Shown: positions 25,201 through 33,354 of the stretch, piece by piece | How positions within the stretch are numbered: the stretch's first letter is position 1 | Layout of the letters: every line of letters begins with the position of its first letter | Source: Jiangella alba | GTDB taxonomy: Bacteria; Actinomycetota; Actinomycetes; Jiangellales; Jiangellaceae | Direction: 5' to 3' | DNA: 64,000 nucleotides | NCBI RefSeq assembly: GCF_900106035.1 | Contig: NZ_FNUC01000004.1 | Span: 2,728,001-2,792,000 of the forward strand | Program-made: the position numbers and the translations under genes | The notes under the pieces: model-generated | The model's database searches: none | What the model was told of the DNA's origin: nothing | The model's input: only the letters and a program-made list of their open reading frames with translations

Positions 25201-26316
25201 GTGGAGACGATCGACGGCAAGGCGGAGCACGTGACGATCTACCGCGACCCGGAATGGTTCGCTGCCTGGCCGTTCAACCACGGGCTGTGGCGGTTCGACA
25301 CGGGCCGGCAGGACGAGCTGGTGGTGAGCTTCGCTCGCGGCCGCTGCGCCTACCGGCACCCGCTGGACCTCAAGCACGAGAACATCGAGATCGACAGCGA
25401 GTACGTGACCATGCGCTCCACCGACGGCGGCCGCAGCTGGCCCGCGGACTCCCTGCACCTCGTCGACACCCGCCGGAACACCGTGAACACGCTGGCCAAG
25501 GGCGGAACCAGCCGGCTTGAGCCGGTGGACGGCGACTGGACCGGCCCGGACTTCTGCCTCACCGCCGGGTTCGGCCAGCCGCCGGGCGATGCCAGGCACC
25601 GCGCCTACATCGCCGTGTCCCGCGACCGCGCCCGCACCTTCGGCGAGCCCGTCGCGCTGCCGCACTTCGTCTTCAACTGGATGCAGATCAAGCCGGACTA
25701 CGTGGTGCGCCCGGACGGCACGGTGCTGCTGTTCGCGTCCGTCGGCTTCGGCCCGGCGGGCGACGGGCGGGCGGCCGAGCGGCTCATCGCGGTGTACGCG
25801 TCGAAGGACCGCGGCCGCACCTGGCACTACCTGTCCGCCCTGATGAGCGACCGTCCGGACGCGCCGTTCACGAAGCGGTACTACCCGAGCCCGGTCCAGC
25901 GTGCCGACGGTGAGATCCTCGCGGCCCTGCGCTGCGAGATCACCCCGTCGAACACCTGGCCGGAGCTGTGGGGCTCCCGCGACGGCGGCGTCACCTGGAG
26001 CTACGTGTCGCGCATCGCCGACTTCGGCGGGCCCACCGCGCTGGTCGGCCTCGACGACGGGCGGCTGGCCGCGGTGTACGGCTACCGCGTCGCGCCGTAC
26101 GGCATCCGCGCCCGCGTCTCGGACGACGCCGGCCGGACGTGGGGGCCCGAGATCGTGCTGCGCGACGACGGCGGCTCCTCCGACCTGGGCTACCCGCGCG
26201 CCGTCCAGCTGTCCGACGGCTCGGTCTTCGCGGCCTACTACTTCAACGCGGCAGGTGAGGACCTGCCGGTGCCCGGCGGTGTGCGGCACATCGCCGGCAC
26301 GCGTTTCCAGCCATGA
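25201..26316 (+). CDS. Sialidase-like BNR/Asp-box beta-propeller protein
   Basis: This 371-residue protein has five Asp boxes (S-x-D-x-G-x-T-W type): STDGGRSW 73-80, SRDRARTF 140-147, SKDRGRTW 201-208, SRDGGVTW 259-266 and SDDAGRTW 307-314. This is the six-bladed propeller of exo-sialidases and related glycoside hydrolases. No signal peptide is present, so it acts inside the cell or is not a classical sialidase. The FRIP motif is not obvious and the Arg triad cannot be assigned by eye. GAGGAG precedes the GTG. It overlaps the nucleoside hydrolase gene by four bases. Confidence 0.78.
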   Translation: METIDGKAEHVTIYRDPEWFAAWPFNHGLWRFDTGRQDELVVSFARGRCAYRHPLDLKHENIEIDSEYVTMRSTDGGRSWPADSLHLVDTRRNTVNTLAKGGTSRLEPVDGDWTGPDFCLTAGFGQPPGDARHRAYIAVSRDRARTFGEPVALPHFVFNWMQIKPDYVVRPDGTVLLFASVGFGPAGDGRAAERLIAVYASKDRGRTWHYLSALMSDRPDAPFTKRYYPSPVQRADGEILAALRCEITPSNTWPELWGSRDGGVTWSYVSRIADFGGPTALVGLDDGRLAAVYGYRVAPYGIRARVSDDAGRTWGPEIVLRDDGGSSDLGYPRAVQLSDGSVFAAYYFNAAGEDLPVPGGVRHIAGTRFQP

Positions 26317-27206
26317 CGGCGGCACCGTCGAGCCTGGTGATCGACACCGACATCGGCTCCGACGTCGACGACATCGTCGCGCTGGCCACGATCCTCGGCT
26401 CGCCGGAGATCGATCTCCTCGGCGTCACGACGGTCTACGGCGACCCGGTGCAGCGTGCCCGGACGGCCCGTTACGTGCTGCGGCTCGCTGGCCGCCCGGA
26501 CACACCGGTGGCGGTGGGGGCCGGTCGCTCCCTCGCCGGCCGCCCGCTGCGGTCGATGCGGCACGAGAGCCCGCCGCTGCGCGAGGCGGACGACGAGGAG
26601 GTCGACCCCGCCGCATCGGCGTCCGCCTTCCTGACCCAGGCGGTGGCGCGGCGGCCCGGCACGGTCGCCGTGCTGGCCATCGGCCCGCTCACCAACCTCG
26701 CGGCGGCCCTGCGGGCCGACCCCGGGTTCGCCCGCGACGTGCACAGCATCCACGTCATGGGCGGGTCGTTCGCGCCGCCGGGCGGCGAGTACAACATGCT
26801 CTGCGACCCGGAGGCGGCCGCGGAGGTGCTCGGGTCCGGCGCGCCGGTCGTCGTGACCGGGCTGGAGATCACCCAGCGCGTCCGCGTCGACACCGGCGGC
26901 ATCGCCCGCATCGCCGCGGCGGGCCCGCTGGGCGCGATCATCTCCCGGGAGATGACGCGGTACGCGGGCCTGCGCGACCGCACCTTCGTCCACCCGCACG
27001 ACGCGGTCGCGGCGGCCGGCCTGCTGGCGCCGGACCTCGTCGCCACGACGGCGGTCCGCCCCGTCGTCGAGGTCGACGGCCCCGGCGCCGGGCACACCCG
27101 AGCGGCGCCCGATCCGGCGGGCAGCGTCCGCCTGGTCGACGACATCGACGCCGAGGCCGTCACGGCGCTCATCCTCGACCGGGTGGTCAGGGCCGGTACG
27201 CACTGA
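26313..27206 (+). CDS. Nucleoside hydrolase family protein
   Basis: This 297-residue protein has the IUNH calcium cluster DTDIGSDVDD at 11-20, followed by LLGVTTVYGD, AIGPLTNLAAAL, MGGSFAPPGGEYNM and FVHPHDAVAAA (the closing HD pair). The family cleaves the N-glycosidic bond of ribonucleosides. Within a sialidase/aldolase island the true substrate could be another N- or O-ribosyl compound. It is co-translated with the sialidase-like gene (ATGA) and overlaps the convergent lactonase-like gene by 20 bases. Confidence 0.87.
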   Translation: MTAAPSSLVIDTDIGSDVDDIVALATILGSPEIDLLGVTTVYGDPVQRARTARYVLRLAGRPDTPVAVGAGRSLAGRPLRSMRHESPPLREADDEEVDPAASASAFLTQAVARRPGTVAVLAIGPLTNLAAALRADPGFARDVHSIHVMGGSFAPPGGEYNMLCDPEAAAEVLGSGAPVVVTGLEITQRVRVDTGGIARIAAAGPLGAIISREMTRYAGLRDRTFVHPHDAVAAAGLLAPDLVATTAVRPVVEVDGPGAGHTRAAPDPAGSVRLVDDIDAEAVTALILDRVVRAGTH

Positions 27207-28209
27207 CGGCGATCACGCCCGGCACCGCCACCCGGAACGACGGTCGCGGATCCGGTGCTCCGTCCGCGCCGATCGCGTGGCCGCTCACCACTCCGGCGTC
27301 GCGGCTGGCGACGACGAGGTGGTCCTGCCCGTCGTACCCGGCGACGGCGAGCGAGAGCGGAAACGCCGCCACGGCGAGGTCCGCCGTGCGGCGCAGCGTG
27401 CCGTGCTCCCACCGGAAGGCCGTCACGGTGTCGCTCGCGCGGTCGGCGACGTAGGTCGCGGCGGGCCCGGCGGCGATGCCGGCCGGCTGGCCCGACCCGG
27501 GACCGACGGCCAGCGGCGGCGAGTGCACCCGCCGGGCCCGCAGGTCGACGCCGACAGCGGTGCCGGCCAGCTCACCGGCGACCACGGCGGCCGCCGCTCC
27601 CGGCGGTCCGGCCGACGGCGCGAGGTTGCGCGGACCGGTCCCGGGCGGGAGATCGAGCCGGCCGGCGAGCCGGAGCCGGCCGCGCCGGACCTCGTAGCTC
27701 CACACGGCGTCGCCGCCGAGATCGCACACCAGGACCTCGCCGCCGGGGCCGATCCTCACCTGGTGCGGACGCGGGCCCGGCTGGCGCTCGCGGACCGGGC
27801 CCGGCGGGCGGCGCGGCACCTGGGCGACGTCGGCCGGCGCGCCCAGCAGGCCGGTGCGGTCCAGCGCGTGCAGGCTCACGGTTCCGGCCAGGTAGTTCGC
27901 GGTGGCCAGGTACCCGCCGGGCACGACGGCACACGAGCACGGGCTCCGGCCGGCCGCGGGCGTGCGGGTCCAGCGGCCGAGCCGGCCGTCAGCGGCGACC
28001 CGGATGGAGAGGATCGCGTCCTCACCGGCGCAGGCGACGTACACGACGCCGTCGCCCGCCGTGATGGCGACCGGGCGGGCCGCCGGGACGATCGTCCCGG
28101 CGGCCCGGCGTGCGGACCCGGCCCGGTCGAGGTGCAGCGTCGTCACACCGCCACCCGGGCCGAGGCCCTTCGCGCCGACGACCAGGACGGGCGGCGCGGC
28201 GGTGGTCAC
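27187..28209 (-). CDS. Lactonase-like seven-bladed beta-propeller protein
   Basis: This 340-residue protein has the repeated blade pattern of the 6-phosphogluconolactonase (Pgl/YbhE)-type family: VYVACAGEDAILSIRVAADGRLG, GGYLATANYLAGTVSLHAL, RPHQVRIGPGGEVLVCDLGGDAVWSY, YVADRASDTVTAF. Family members hydrolyse sugar lactones or act as binding propellers. Cytosolic location is expected because no signal peptide is seen. The GTG overlaps the preceding gene's stop by four bases, so it belongs to the minus-strand operon led by the GntR gene. Confidence 0.8.
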   Translation of the reverse strand: MTTAAPPVLVVGAKGLGPGGGVTTLHLDRAGSARRAAGTIVPAARPVAITAGDGVVYVACAGEDAILSIRVAADGRLGRWTRTPAAGRSPCSCAVVPGGYLATANYLAGTVSLHALDRTGLLGAPADVAQVPRRPPGPVRERQPGPRPHQVRIGPGGEVLVCDLGGDAVWSYEVRRGRLRLAGRLDLPPGTGPRNLAPSAGPPGAAAAVVAGELAGTAVGVDLRARRVHSPPLAVGPGSGQPAGIAAGPAATYVADRASDTVTAFRWEHGTLRRTADLAVAAFPLSLAVAGYDGQDHLVVASRDAGVVSGHAIGADGAPDPRPSFRVAVPGVIAVSAYRP

Positions 28210-28538
28210 TCCTTCAGCGCCAGCTGCACCGTCAGCGTCGCCGCCGGGTCGGCGCCCTGGAGCCGTCCGGCCAGCCGCAGCCAGCCGCCGAAGTGCGACA
28301 CCTTGACGGCGTAGTCGCCGGCCGCGCTCATCGTCGGGAAGGTGGTGCCCTCGTCGACCCAGCGGATGCCGTCGGCGGACATCTGCACCGCCGCGTCGAG
28401 CCGGGTGCCGTCCGGTATCGCCTCCACCCGGACGAAGAAGATGGCCTCGCTGGCCCAGGCGGCCTCGAACGGGTGGGTCTGCACCTCGTGCTCGAACGGC
28501 TCGCGACGCTCGACCACGGTCATCTGGAAGTTGCGCAT
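28206..28538 (-). CDS. Uncharacterised 110-residue beta-sandwich-like protein
   Basis: The protein starts MRNFQMTVVERREPFEHEVQ and alternates short strands (AIFFVRVEAIPDGTRLDAAV, DYAVKVSHFGGWLRLAGRL), ending TLTVQLALKE. I do not recognise a family. It has no signal peptide or cysteines. The mention-like phrase MSADGIRWVDEGTTFPTM resembles carbohydrate-binding or phage-type 'expected value' sandwiches, but this is weak. AAGGA precedes the ATG. It sits between a lactonase-like gene and another unknown and is probably co-expressed with both. Confidence 0.75.
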   Translation of the reverse strand: MRNFQMTVVERREPFEHEVQTHPFEAAWASEAIFFVRVEAIPDGTRLDAAVQMSADGIRWVDEGTTFPTMSAAGDYAVKVSHFGGWLRLAGRLQGADPAATLTVQLALKE

Positions 28539-28560
28539 GGAGGTCCTTCGGTCGGGGCGG

Positions 28561-29472
28561 TCAGTCGATCGAGACCAGCGCGGAGTCGAGGTGGAAGAAG
28601 ACCCGCCGGTCGGCGTCGTTCTCGACCCAGAGGATCGGATTGACCAGGCCGCCGATGCGGGCGTAGCGGCGCGTGACGGTCGGCTGGGCCGCGGCGGAGA
28701 GGTCGACGACCGTGTCCATCGACTGGAACTCGAGGTAGCGCCGGTTCGGGACGTCGAGCAGCAGGCGGAAGTACAGCCAGTTGACCTTGTCGTCGCTCTC
28801 GTTGTAGCAGAGCTGCTGGTCGCCGCCGGGGACGTCCTTGAACGCGTCGGCCGAGCCGTCCGCGTGGCGCCGCCCGTACCACTGCGGGTCGATGCCGCGG
28901 ATGTTCCACTCGCCTTCGCGGCCGTAGGCCCACTCGACGTCGGTGACGTCCGAGGCGGACGTGGTCTGCCAGCGCTGGGCGAGCTCACCGTTGACGGAGT
29001 TCAGGTACCGCAGGCCGGGCATCCACCGCGACTCGTGGTCCTGGATGTCGAAGAGGAAGCCGAAGGCGCGGATGTCGCGCTCGCCGATCGCGTGCCGGTC
29101 CTGCTCGGGCGTGTAGGTGTACCACATCTCGAACTGGAGCCGGTTGATCGGCCGGAACATCGACAGGCGCTTGATGGCGTGCGAGAAGCTGCCGACGGCG
29201 GGCTTCTCCTCGTACCGGGCGGCCACCGGCTTCGTCGCCAGCTTCAGCGAGTAGGTGCCGTGCATCGACCCGCCGGTGCCGACGTAGGAGTACGTCGACG
29301 TGCTCAGCATCGGCGCGCCCCAGCGCGACTTGTCCAGGACCGTCGGCCGGTGGGTGAAACCGGGCTCGGTGAAGTTCGGGGTGAGGTCCATCCACCCGCA
29401 GGCGCCGTCGTCGAAGTCGTCGTGGGTGACCACGACGCTCAGCGGGTTGAACAGGTCGGTGCGTTGGCGCAT
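28561..29472 (-). CDS. Uncharacterised 303-residue protein of the GntR operon
   Basis: The protein starts MRQRTDLFNPLSVVVTHDDFD and is rich in aromatic residues (LQFEMWYTYTPEQD, FGFLFDIQDHESRWMPGLRYL, NWLYFRLLLDVPNRRYLEFQ). The strand-rich pattern suggests a concanavalin-like jelly roll, as found in glycan-binding or polysaccharide lyase proteins; no catalytic motif can be named. It is not exported. Its place beside an aldolase and a sugar importer points to handling of the same ligand. AAGGC lies upstream of the ATG. Confidence 0.78.
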   Translation of the reverse strand: MRQRTDLFNPLSVVVTHDDFDDGACGWMDLTPNFTEPGFTHRPTVLDKSRWGAPMLSTSTYSYVGTGGSMHGTYSLKLATKPVAARYEEKPAVGSFSHAIKRLSMFRPINRLQFEMWYTYTPEQDRHAIGERDIRAFGFLFDIQDHESRWMPGLRYLNSVNGELAQRWQTTSASDVTDVEWAYGREGEWNIRGIDPQWYGRRHADGSADAFKDVPGGDQQLCYNESDDKVNWLYFRLLLDVPNRRYLEFQSMDTVVDLSAAAQPTVTRRYARIGGLVNPILWVENDADRRVFFHLDSALVSID

Positions 29473-29515
29473 CCGGGCATGCCTTTCGTCGTCGGGTGGC
29501 GGTGGTGCCGGAAGG

Positions 29516-30400
29516 TCAGACGGCGGTCGCGGCGCGCACCTGGTCCAGGGCGGCCTCGATGGCCACCCGGTCGGTGAGGCCGACCTCCGGGAGCGGCGCC
29601 GCCGCGGTGCCGGACCCGCCGGTCAGCAGCGACACCGCGTACTTGAGAGCACTGAGCCAGTAGCCGTGCGAGATCAGGTCGGCCAGCTGCCGGATCAGTT
29701 GTTCCTGGGCGGTGATCCGCGGCACGTCGTCGTCGCGCACGGCGTCGATCAGCCGCCGGACGGTGCCGGGGGCGACGTTCTCCAGCCCGGAGACGATGCC
29801 GTCGGCGCCGAGCCGCAACGACGTGGTGGCCAGCTTCTCGTCGCCCTGCAGCACGGCGAACCCGGCCGAGCGCAGCCGCGCCAGGTCGGCGAAGTAGCCG
29901 GCGTCGCCGGAGCTGTCCTTGATGCCGGCCACGTTCGGATGCGCCGCCATGCTGGCGGCGACGGCCACCGGGACGCGCTGGCCGGTGCACTGCGGGATGT
30001 TGTACAGCAGCAGCGGCACCGTCGCGGTGTCGGCCAGCACGGTGAAGTGCCGGATCAGCGCGTCGGAGTCGGCGGGGGTGAAGTAGTAGGGCGTGCAGGC
30101 CGCCACGTAGTCGACGCCCGGCCGCACGCGACGCAGGTTGTCCAGCGCGCCCGCCGTCCCGGCGTCACCGATGCCGAGGACGACGGTCATCCGGTCGCCG
30201 GCCAGCCGGGCCACGTGGGCGACGGCGTCGTCGGCGACGGCGCGGGGGAGGAGCGGGAGCTCGCCCGTGGTGCCGAGGACCATGATCGCGTCGACGTGCG
30301 CCGACAGGCGTTCGACCTGGGCCTCCAGTGCGTCGACGTCCAGCCGTTGGTCCGCCGTCAGCGGGGTGACGACCGGGCAGATGACGCCGCCGATCGTCAC
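29516..30400 (-). CDS. Dihydrodipicolinate synthase/N-acetylneuraminate lyase family aldolase
   Basis: This 294-residue class I aldolase has GTTGELP at 43-49, Tyr133 in LLYNIP and the Schiff-base Lys161 in AGIKDSSGD, so it should be active on a 2-keto acid. GTTGE is the DapA-like form, while NanA enzymes often have GSTGE, so specificity is open. As the biosynthetic dapA is normally elsewhere and this copy lies in a sugar island next to a sialidase-like gene, a catabolic role on a keto-sugar acid is more likely. The GTG overlaps the GntR stop (GTGA). Confidence 0.85.
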   Translation of the reverse strand: MTIGGVICPVVTPLTADQRLDVDALEAQVERLSAHVDAIMVLGTTGELPLLPRAVADDAVAHVARLAGDRMTVVLGIGDAGTAGALDNLRRVRPGVDYVAACTPYYFTPADSDALIRHFTVLADTATVPLLLYNIPQCTGQRVPVAVAASMAAHPNVAGIKDSSGDAGYFADLARLRSAGFAVLQGDEKLATTSLRLGADGIVSGLENVAPGTVRRLIDAVRDDDVPRITAQEQLIRQLADLISHGYWLSALKYAVSLLTGGSGTAAAPLPEVGLTDRVAIEAALDQVRAATAV

Positions 30401-31080
30401 CGTGCGGCCTCGGCGCGCTGCAGCACCTCGCGGTGGGCCTCGATCAGCCGCTGCCGTGCGTCGTCGAGGTGCACGGTCAGCTCGCGCAGCGCCGCGTCGG
30501 CGTCGCCCTCACCGGCGCGCTCGAGGATCACCGCGTGCGACTCGGCGGCCGGATGCAGGTCGGCGTCGCGCGCGTTCGTGATCTGCAGCAGCACCACGAA
30601 CGTCGGGCGGATCTGGTTCCACATGGTCGAGAGCAGGCGGTTGTCGGCGGCCTCGTAGAACCGCGAGTGGAACTCGAGGTCCGCGACCGCGAACGACTCG
30701 GGGTCCGTGCGGTCGGCGGAGGCACGCATCTCCAGGAGTGGCTGCTGGAAGTCGCCCCAGCCAGCGGCGCCGACGCGGGCGACGGCCTCGCGCAGGGCGA
30801 GGCTCTCCAGGGCGTGCCGCACGGAGTACAGCTCCGAGATGCGGCGATCGTCCAGGCCGATCACGTAGATCGCGCGCCGCCGCGTGTCCACCAGCCCTTC
30901 GGTCTGCAGGGTCTTCAGGGCATCGCGGATCGGGCCGCGGCTGACGTCGAACATGTCGGACAACGACTGCTCGACCAGCCGGGTACCCGGTGCGATGGAC
31001 CCACTGATGATGAGCCGGCGCAGCTGGGCCGCCACCCGCTCCCCAAGATCAGTGGCTTGGATGGCATCGACCTCGAACAC
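30397..31080 (-). CDS. GntR family (FCD domain) transcriptional regulator
   Basis: This 227-residue regulator has an N-terminal wHTH (GERVAAQLRRLIISGSIAPG, SDMFDVSRGPIRDALKTL) and a helical FCD ligand domain with metal-type ligands (DLEFHSRFYEAAD, AESHAVILERAGEGD). FCD regulators commonly answer to sugar acids. The GTG at 31080 has AGGAG five bases upstream. It leads the minus-strand operon and faces the importer operon; the shared GTTAACCGTCA sites make it the likely repressor of both divergent promoter regions. Confidence 0.9.
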   Translation of the reverse strand: MFEVDAIQATDLGERVAAQLRRLIISGSIAPGTRLVEQSLSDMFDVSRGPIRDALKTLQTEGLVDTRRRAIYVIGLDDRRISELYSVRHALESLALREAVARVGAAGWGDFQQPLLEMRASADRTDPESFAVADLEFHSRFYEAADNRLLSTMWNQIRPTFVVLLQITNARDADLHPAAESHAVILERAGEGDADAALRELTVHLDDARQRLIEAHREVLQRAEAAR

Positions 31081-31127
31081 GGTGACTCCTTCTCTGTCGG
31101 CGTTCCGACACGATCGTATCCTCGATA

Positions 31128-31160
31128 ACTGACTGTCGGTTGTCAAACTGACGGTTAACA
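31128..31160. promoter_or_regulatory. Operator region between the GntR gene and the importer operon
   Basis: TGACGGTTAAC at 31149-31159 is the exact reverse complement of the site at 25154-25164. Just before it, CTGACTGTCGGTT (31129-31141) is a related half site, so ctgac(tgt)cggtt occurs twice in direct orientation. It lies about 50-70 bases from either start codon, suitable for control of both genes. Confidence 0.6.
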
Positions 31161-31222
31161 ATCTACGGTTGCCCGCAGCGGCGACCAATGGCGCCACGAT
31201 TCCAGCTATCGAGGAGATGTCG

Positions 31223-32710
31223 ATGAGGACATGCAGGACCCGTGCGGCCGGCACCGCGGTCGCGCTCTTGCTGGCGGCCTCCGCCCTCACCGCCTGCGGT
31301 GACGACGGGAACGGGGCCGGCGACGGCGCGCCGCCCGAGCTGGAGATCGCGGTCGGCGGCGCGGCCGACCAGGTGACCGTTCCCGACGACAACCCGATCA
31401 AGGAAGCGCTCGAGGAGCAGGTCGGCGCGACCATCACCAGCGTGCGCACCCCGGAGAACCTCGCGGCGATGCTCGCGGCAGGCGACGCGCCCGACTTCTT
31501 CCGGCTCAACCGCACCCAGCTGGACCTGTACGCGTCGCAGGGGCTCCTGCTCGACCTGACGCCCTACCGCGACCGGCTGCAGGAGTACATCGACTTCGTC
31601 GGCGAGGACGTGTTCGAGCTGGGCGTCATCGACGGCAAGCCGCAGGCCGTCGTGCGCAAGCCGGCGCCGGCCAGCTACGTCACGTACTGGATCCGGGCCG
31701 ACTGGCTCGCGACGCTCGGGCTGGCGCTGCCGACGACGGTCGAGGACTTCGAGCAGGTGCTCCAGGCCTTCACCACCGGCGACCCGGACGGCAACGGCAG
31801 CGCGGACACCTACGGCCTGACCGGCAGCTCGACGGCGTTCAACCCGTTCGCCCCGCTGTGGGGCTCGTTCGGCACCGCCGGGCCGGGGCGCTTCTACGTC
31901 GAGGACGGCGCCGTCGTCAACGGCTACACCGACCCCGACACGCCGGCCGCCGTCGAGTACGTCCAGCGGCTGGTCGGCAGCGGCGTCGTCGATCCCGACA
32001 GCTTCAGCATCGACTTCAACGAGGCTCGCGACCGCGCCTTCCAGGGCCGGGCCGGCGTCATGGCCGCCGGCTGGGACGCGATGAAGAAGCAGGAGTTCGT
32101 CGATGCCGCCGCGGCCGCGCAGCCCGGCGCCGACTGGCAGCAGCTGCCCGTCATGAGCGGGCCCGCGGGCGACGGCTACATCACGCTCGACCCTTACGGT
32201 GCGAGCTTCTTCGCCGTCCCGGCCTCGGTCGGCGAGGACGAGGCGAAGGTCGACGCGCTGATCGACCTGCTCAACTACGTCTCGACGGACGAGGGCAACC
32301 GGCTGGTGTCGTTCGGCGTCGAAGGCACCCACTACACCGCTGACGGCGACACCCTGGCGGCGCTTCCGGCGCTGGACGAGGACGGCGGCTACTTCTTCGT
32401 GTACCAGCTCACCGGCCGCGACGAGGAGACCTACCTCGAGGTCAAGTTCCCGGACGAGAAGCCGTTCATCGACGTCGCCGCGGCGCAGCCGCTCACCCTG
32501 GTGTACGACTCGCTCGTGGTGCCGCCCGAGGGCTACACCGCCTCCGACGCCGAGCGCTACGCGACCGAGCAGCTGGTCCAGTTCCTCACCGGCGCGAAGA
32601 GCCTCGCCGACTACGACGCGTTCGTGGACGAGCTCACCGGCCAGTTCCGCTACGCCGAGCTGATCGACGCCGGCGCCGCTCAGCTGGACGAGCTCGGGCT
32701 GACGGACTAG
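31223..32710 (+). CDS. Solute-binding lipoprotein of a LplA-type ABC importer
   Basis: This 495-residue lipoprotein has a lipobox SALTAC with Cys25 and an acidic Gly/Asp linker. The binding-protein body is of the CUT1/LplA kind: NPIKEALEEQVGATITSV, YVTYWIRADWLATLGLALP, the repeat-like DPDGNGSADTYGLTG and FAVPASVGEDEAKVDALIDLLNYVST. The DPDGNGSAD loop resembles the calcium site seen in oligosaccharide binders. The start at 31223 has GGAG six bases upstream; an ATG six bases earlier overlaps that site. It begins the plus-strand importer operon. Confidence 0.88.
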   Translation: MRTCRTRAAGTAVALLLAASALTACGDDGNGAGDGAPPELEIAVGGAADQVTVPDDNPIKEALEEQVGATITSVRTPENLAAMLAAGDAPDFFRLNRTQLDLYASQGLLLDLTPYRDRLQEYIDFVGEDVFELGVIDGKPQAVVRKPAPASYVTYWIRADWLATLGLALPTTVEDFEQVLQAFTTGDPDGNGSADTYGLTGSSTAFNPFAPLWGSFGTAGPGRFYVEDGAVVNGYTDPDTPAAVEYVQRLVGSGVVDPDSFSIDFNEARDRAFQGRAGVMAAGWDAMKKQEFVDAAAAAQPGADWQQLPVMSGPAGDGYITLDPYGASFFAVPASVGEDEAKVDALIDLLNYVSTDEGNRLVSFGVEGTHYTADGDTLAALPALDEDGGYFFVYQLTGRDEETYLEVKFPDEKPFIDVAAAQPLTLVYDSLVVPPEGYTASDAERYATEQLVQFLTGAKSLADYDAFVDELTGQFRYAELIDAGAAQLDELGLTD

Positions 32711-32721
32711 GCGGCGCCGTC

Positions 32722-33354
32722 ATGTCCATCGCCGAGACGACGGGCGGCCCGTCCGAACGCGTCCACCGCTGGCTGGAAGGCGGGTACGAGGTCGTCCTCG
32801 GCAGCCTCCTGTGGCTGGTGGCGAGCCTGCCGCTGATCACCCTCGGGCCGGCGACGGCGGCGCTGTTCGCCGTCGCGCGGTCCCGGGAGCTCGACGAGCA
32901 CCGGCCGGTGCTGCGCACGTTCCTGGGCGCCTACCGTTCCACCTTCCGCCGCTCCGTGCCGGTGGGTCTGGCGCTGCTCGGGATCGTGGCGGGGACGCTG
33001 CTGCCCGCCCTGGCCGGCATCCGGTTCGGCGGCGGCCTGGCCACGGCCCTGACGATCGTGTCGACGCTGGCGGCGGTGTTCGCCGCCGGCGTCGGCGTGC
33101 ACTTGTTCCCGCTCCTGGCGCAGGCCGACGAGCCGTTGCCGAGGCTGCTGCGGCTGGCGACGGCGATGGCCCTGGCACGGCCGGGGCGCACCGCGATCAC
33201 GGTCGCGGTCGTGGCCGCGGCGGCCGTGCTCGCCGTCCTGCACCCGGTGACGCTGCTGGCGGTGACCGGGCTGGCCGCGCAGGCGGTGTTCGTTCAGTCC
33301 CGGACGGTGCTCACCGAGCTGACCGCCGCCCGCGCCGAGGGCGGGGCGCCATGA
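32722..33354 (+). CDS. YesL-like (DUF624) membrane protein
   Basis: This 210-residue membrane protein has about five helices and the DUF624 features: YEVVLGSLLWLVASLPLITLGPATAALFAVAR near the N-terminus and a middle loop with FLGAYRSTFRRSVPVG. YesL proteins go with LplA/LplB/LplC-type importers in Firmicutes and some actinobacteria; their role is not known. It is 11 bases behind the binding protein and overlaps the permease gene by four bases. Confidence 0.82.
   Translation: MSIAETTGGPSERVHRWLEGGYEVVLGSLLWLVASLPLITLGPATAALFAVARSRELDEHRPVLRTFLGAYRSTFRRSVPVGLALLGIVAGTLLPALAGIRFGGGLATALTIVSTLAAVFAAGVGVHLFPLLAQADEPLPRLLRLATAMALARPGRTAITVAVVAAAAVLAVLHPVTLLAVTGLAAQAVFVQSRTVLTELTAARAEGGAP

Noticed and set aside
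29516-30400. Assignment as NanA (sialic acid lyase) or as biosynthetic DapA
   Set aside because: The family residues are present, but specificity cannot be read, and the standard partners of either pathway are not here.
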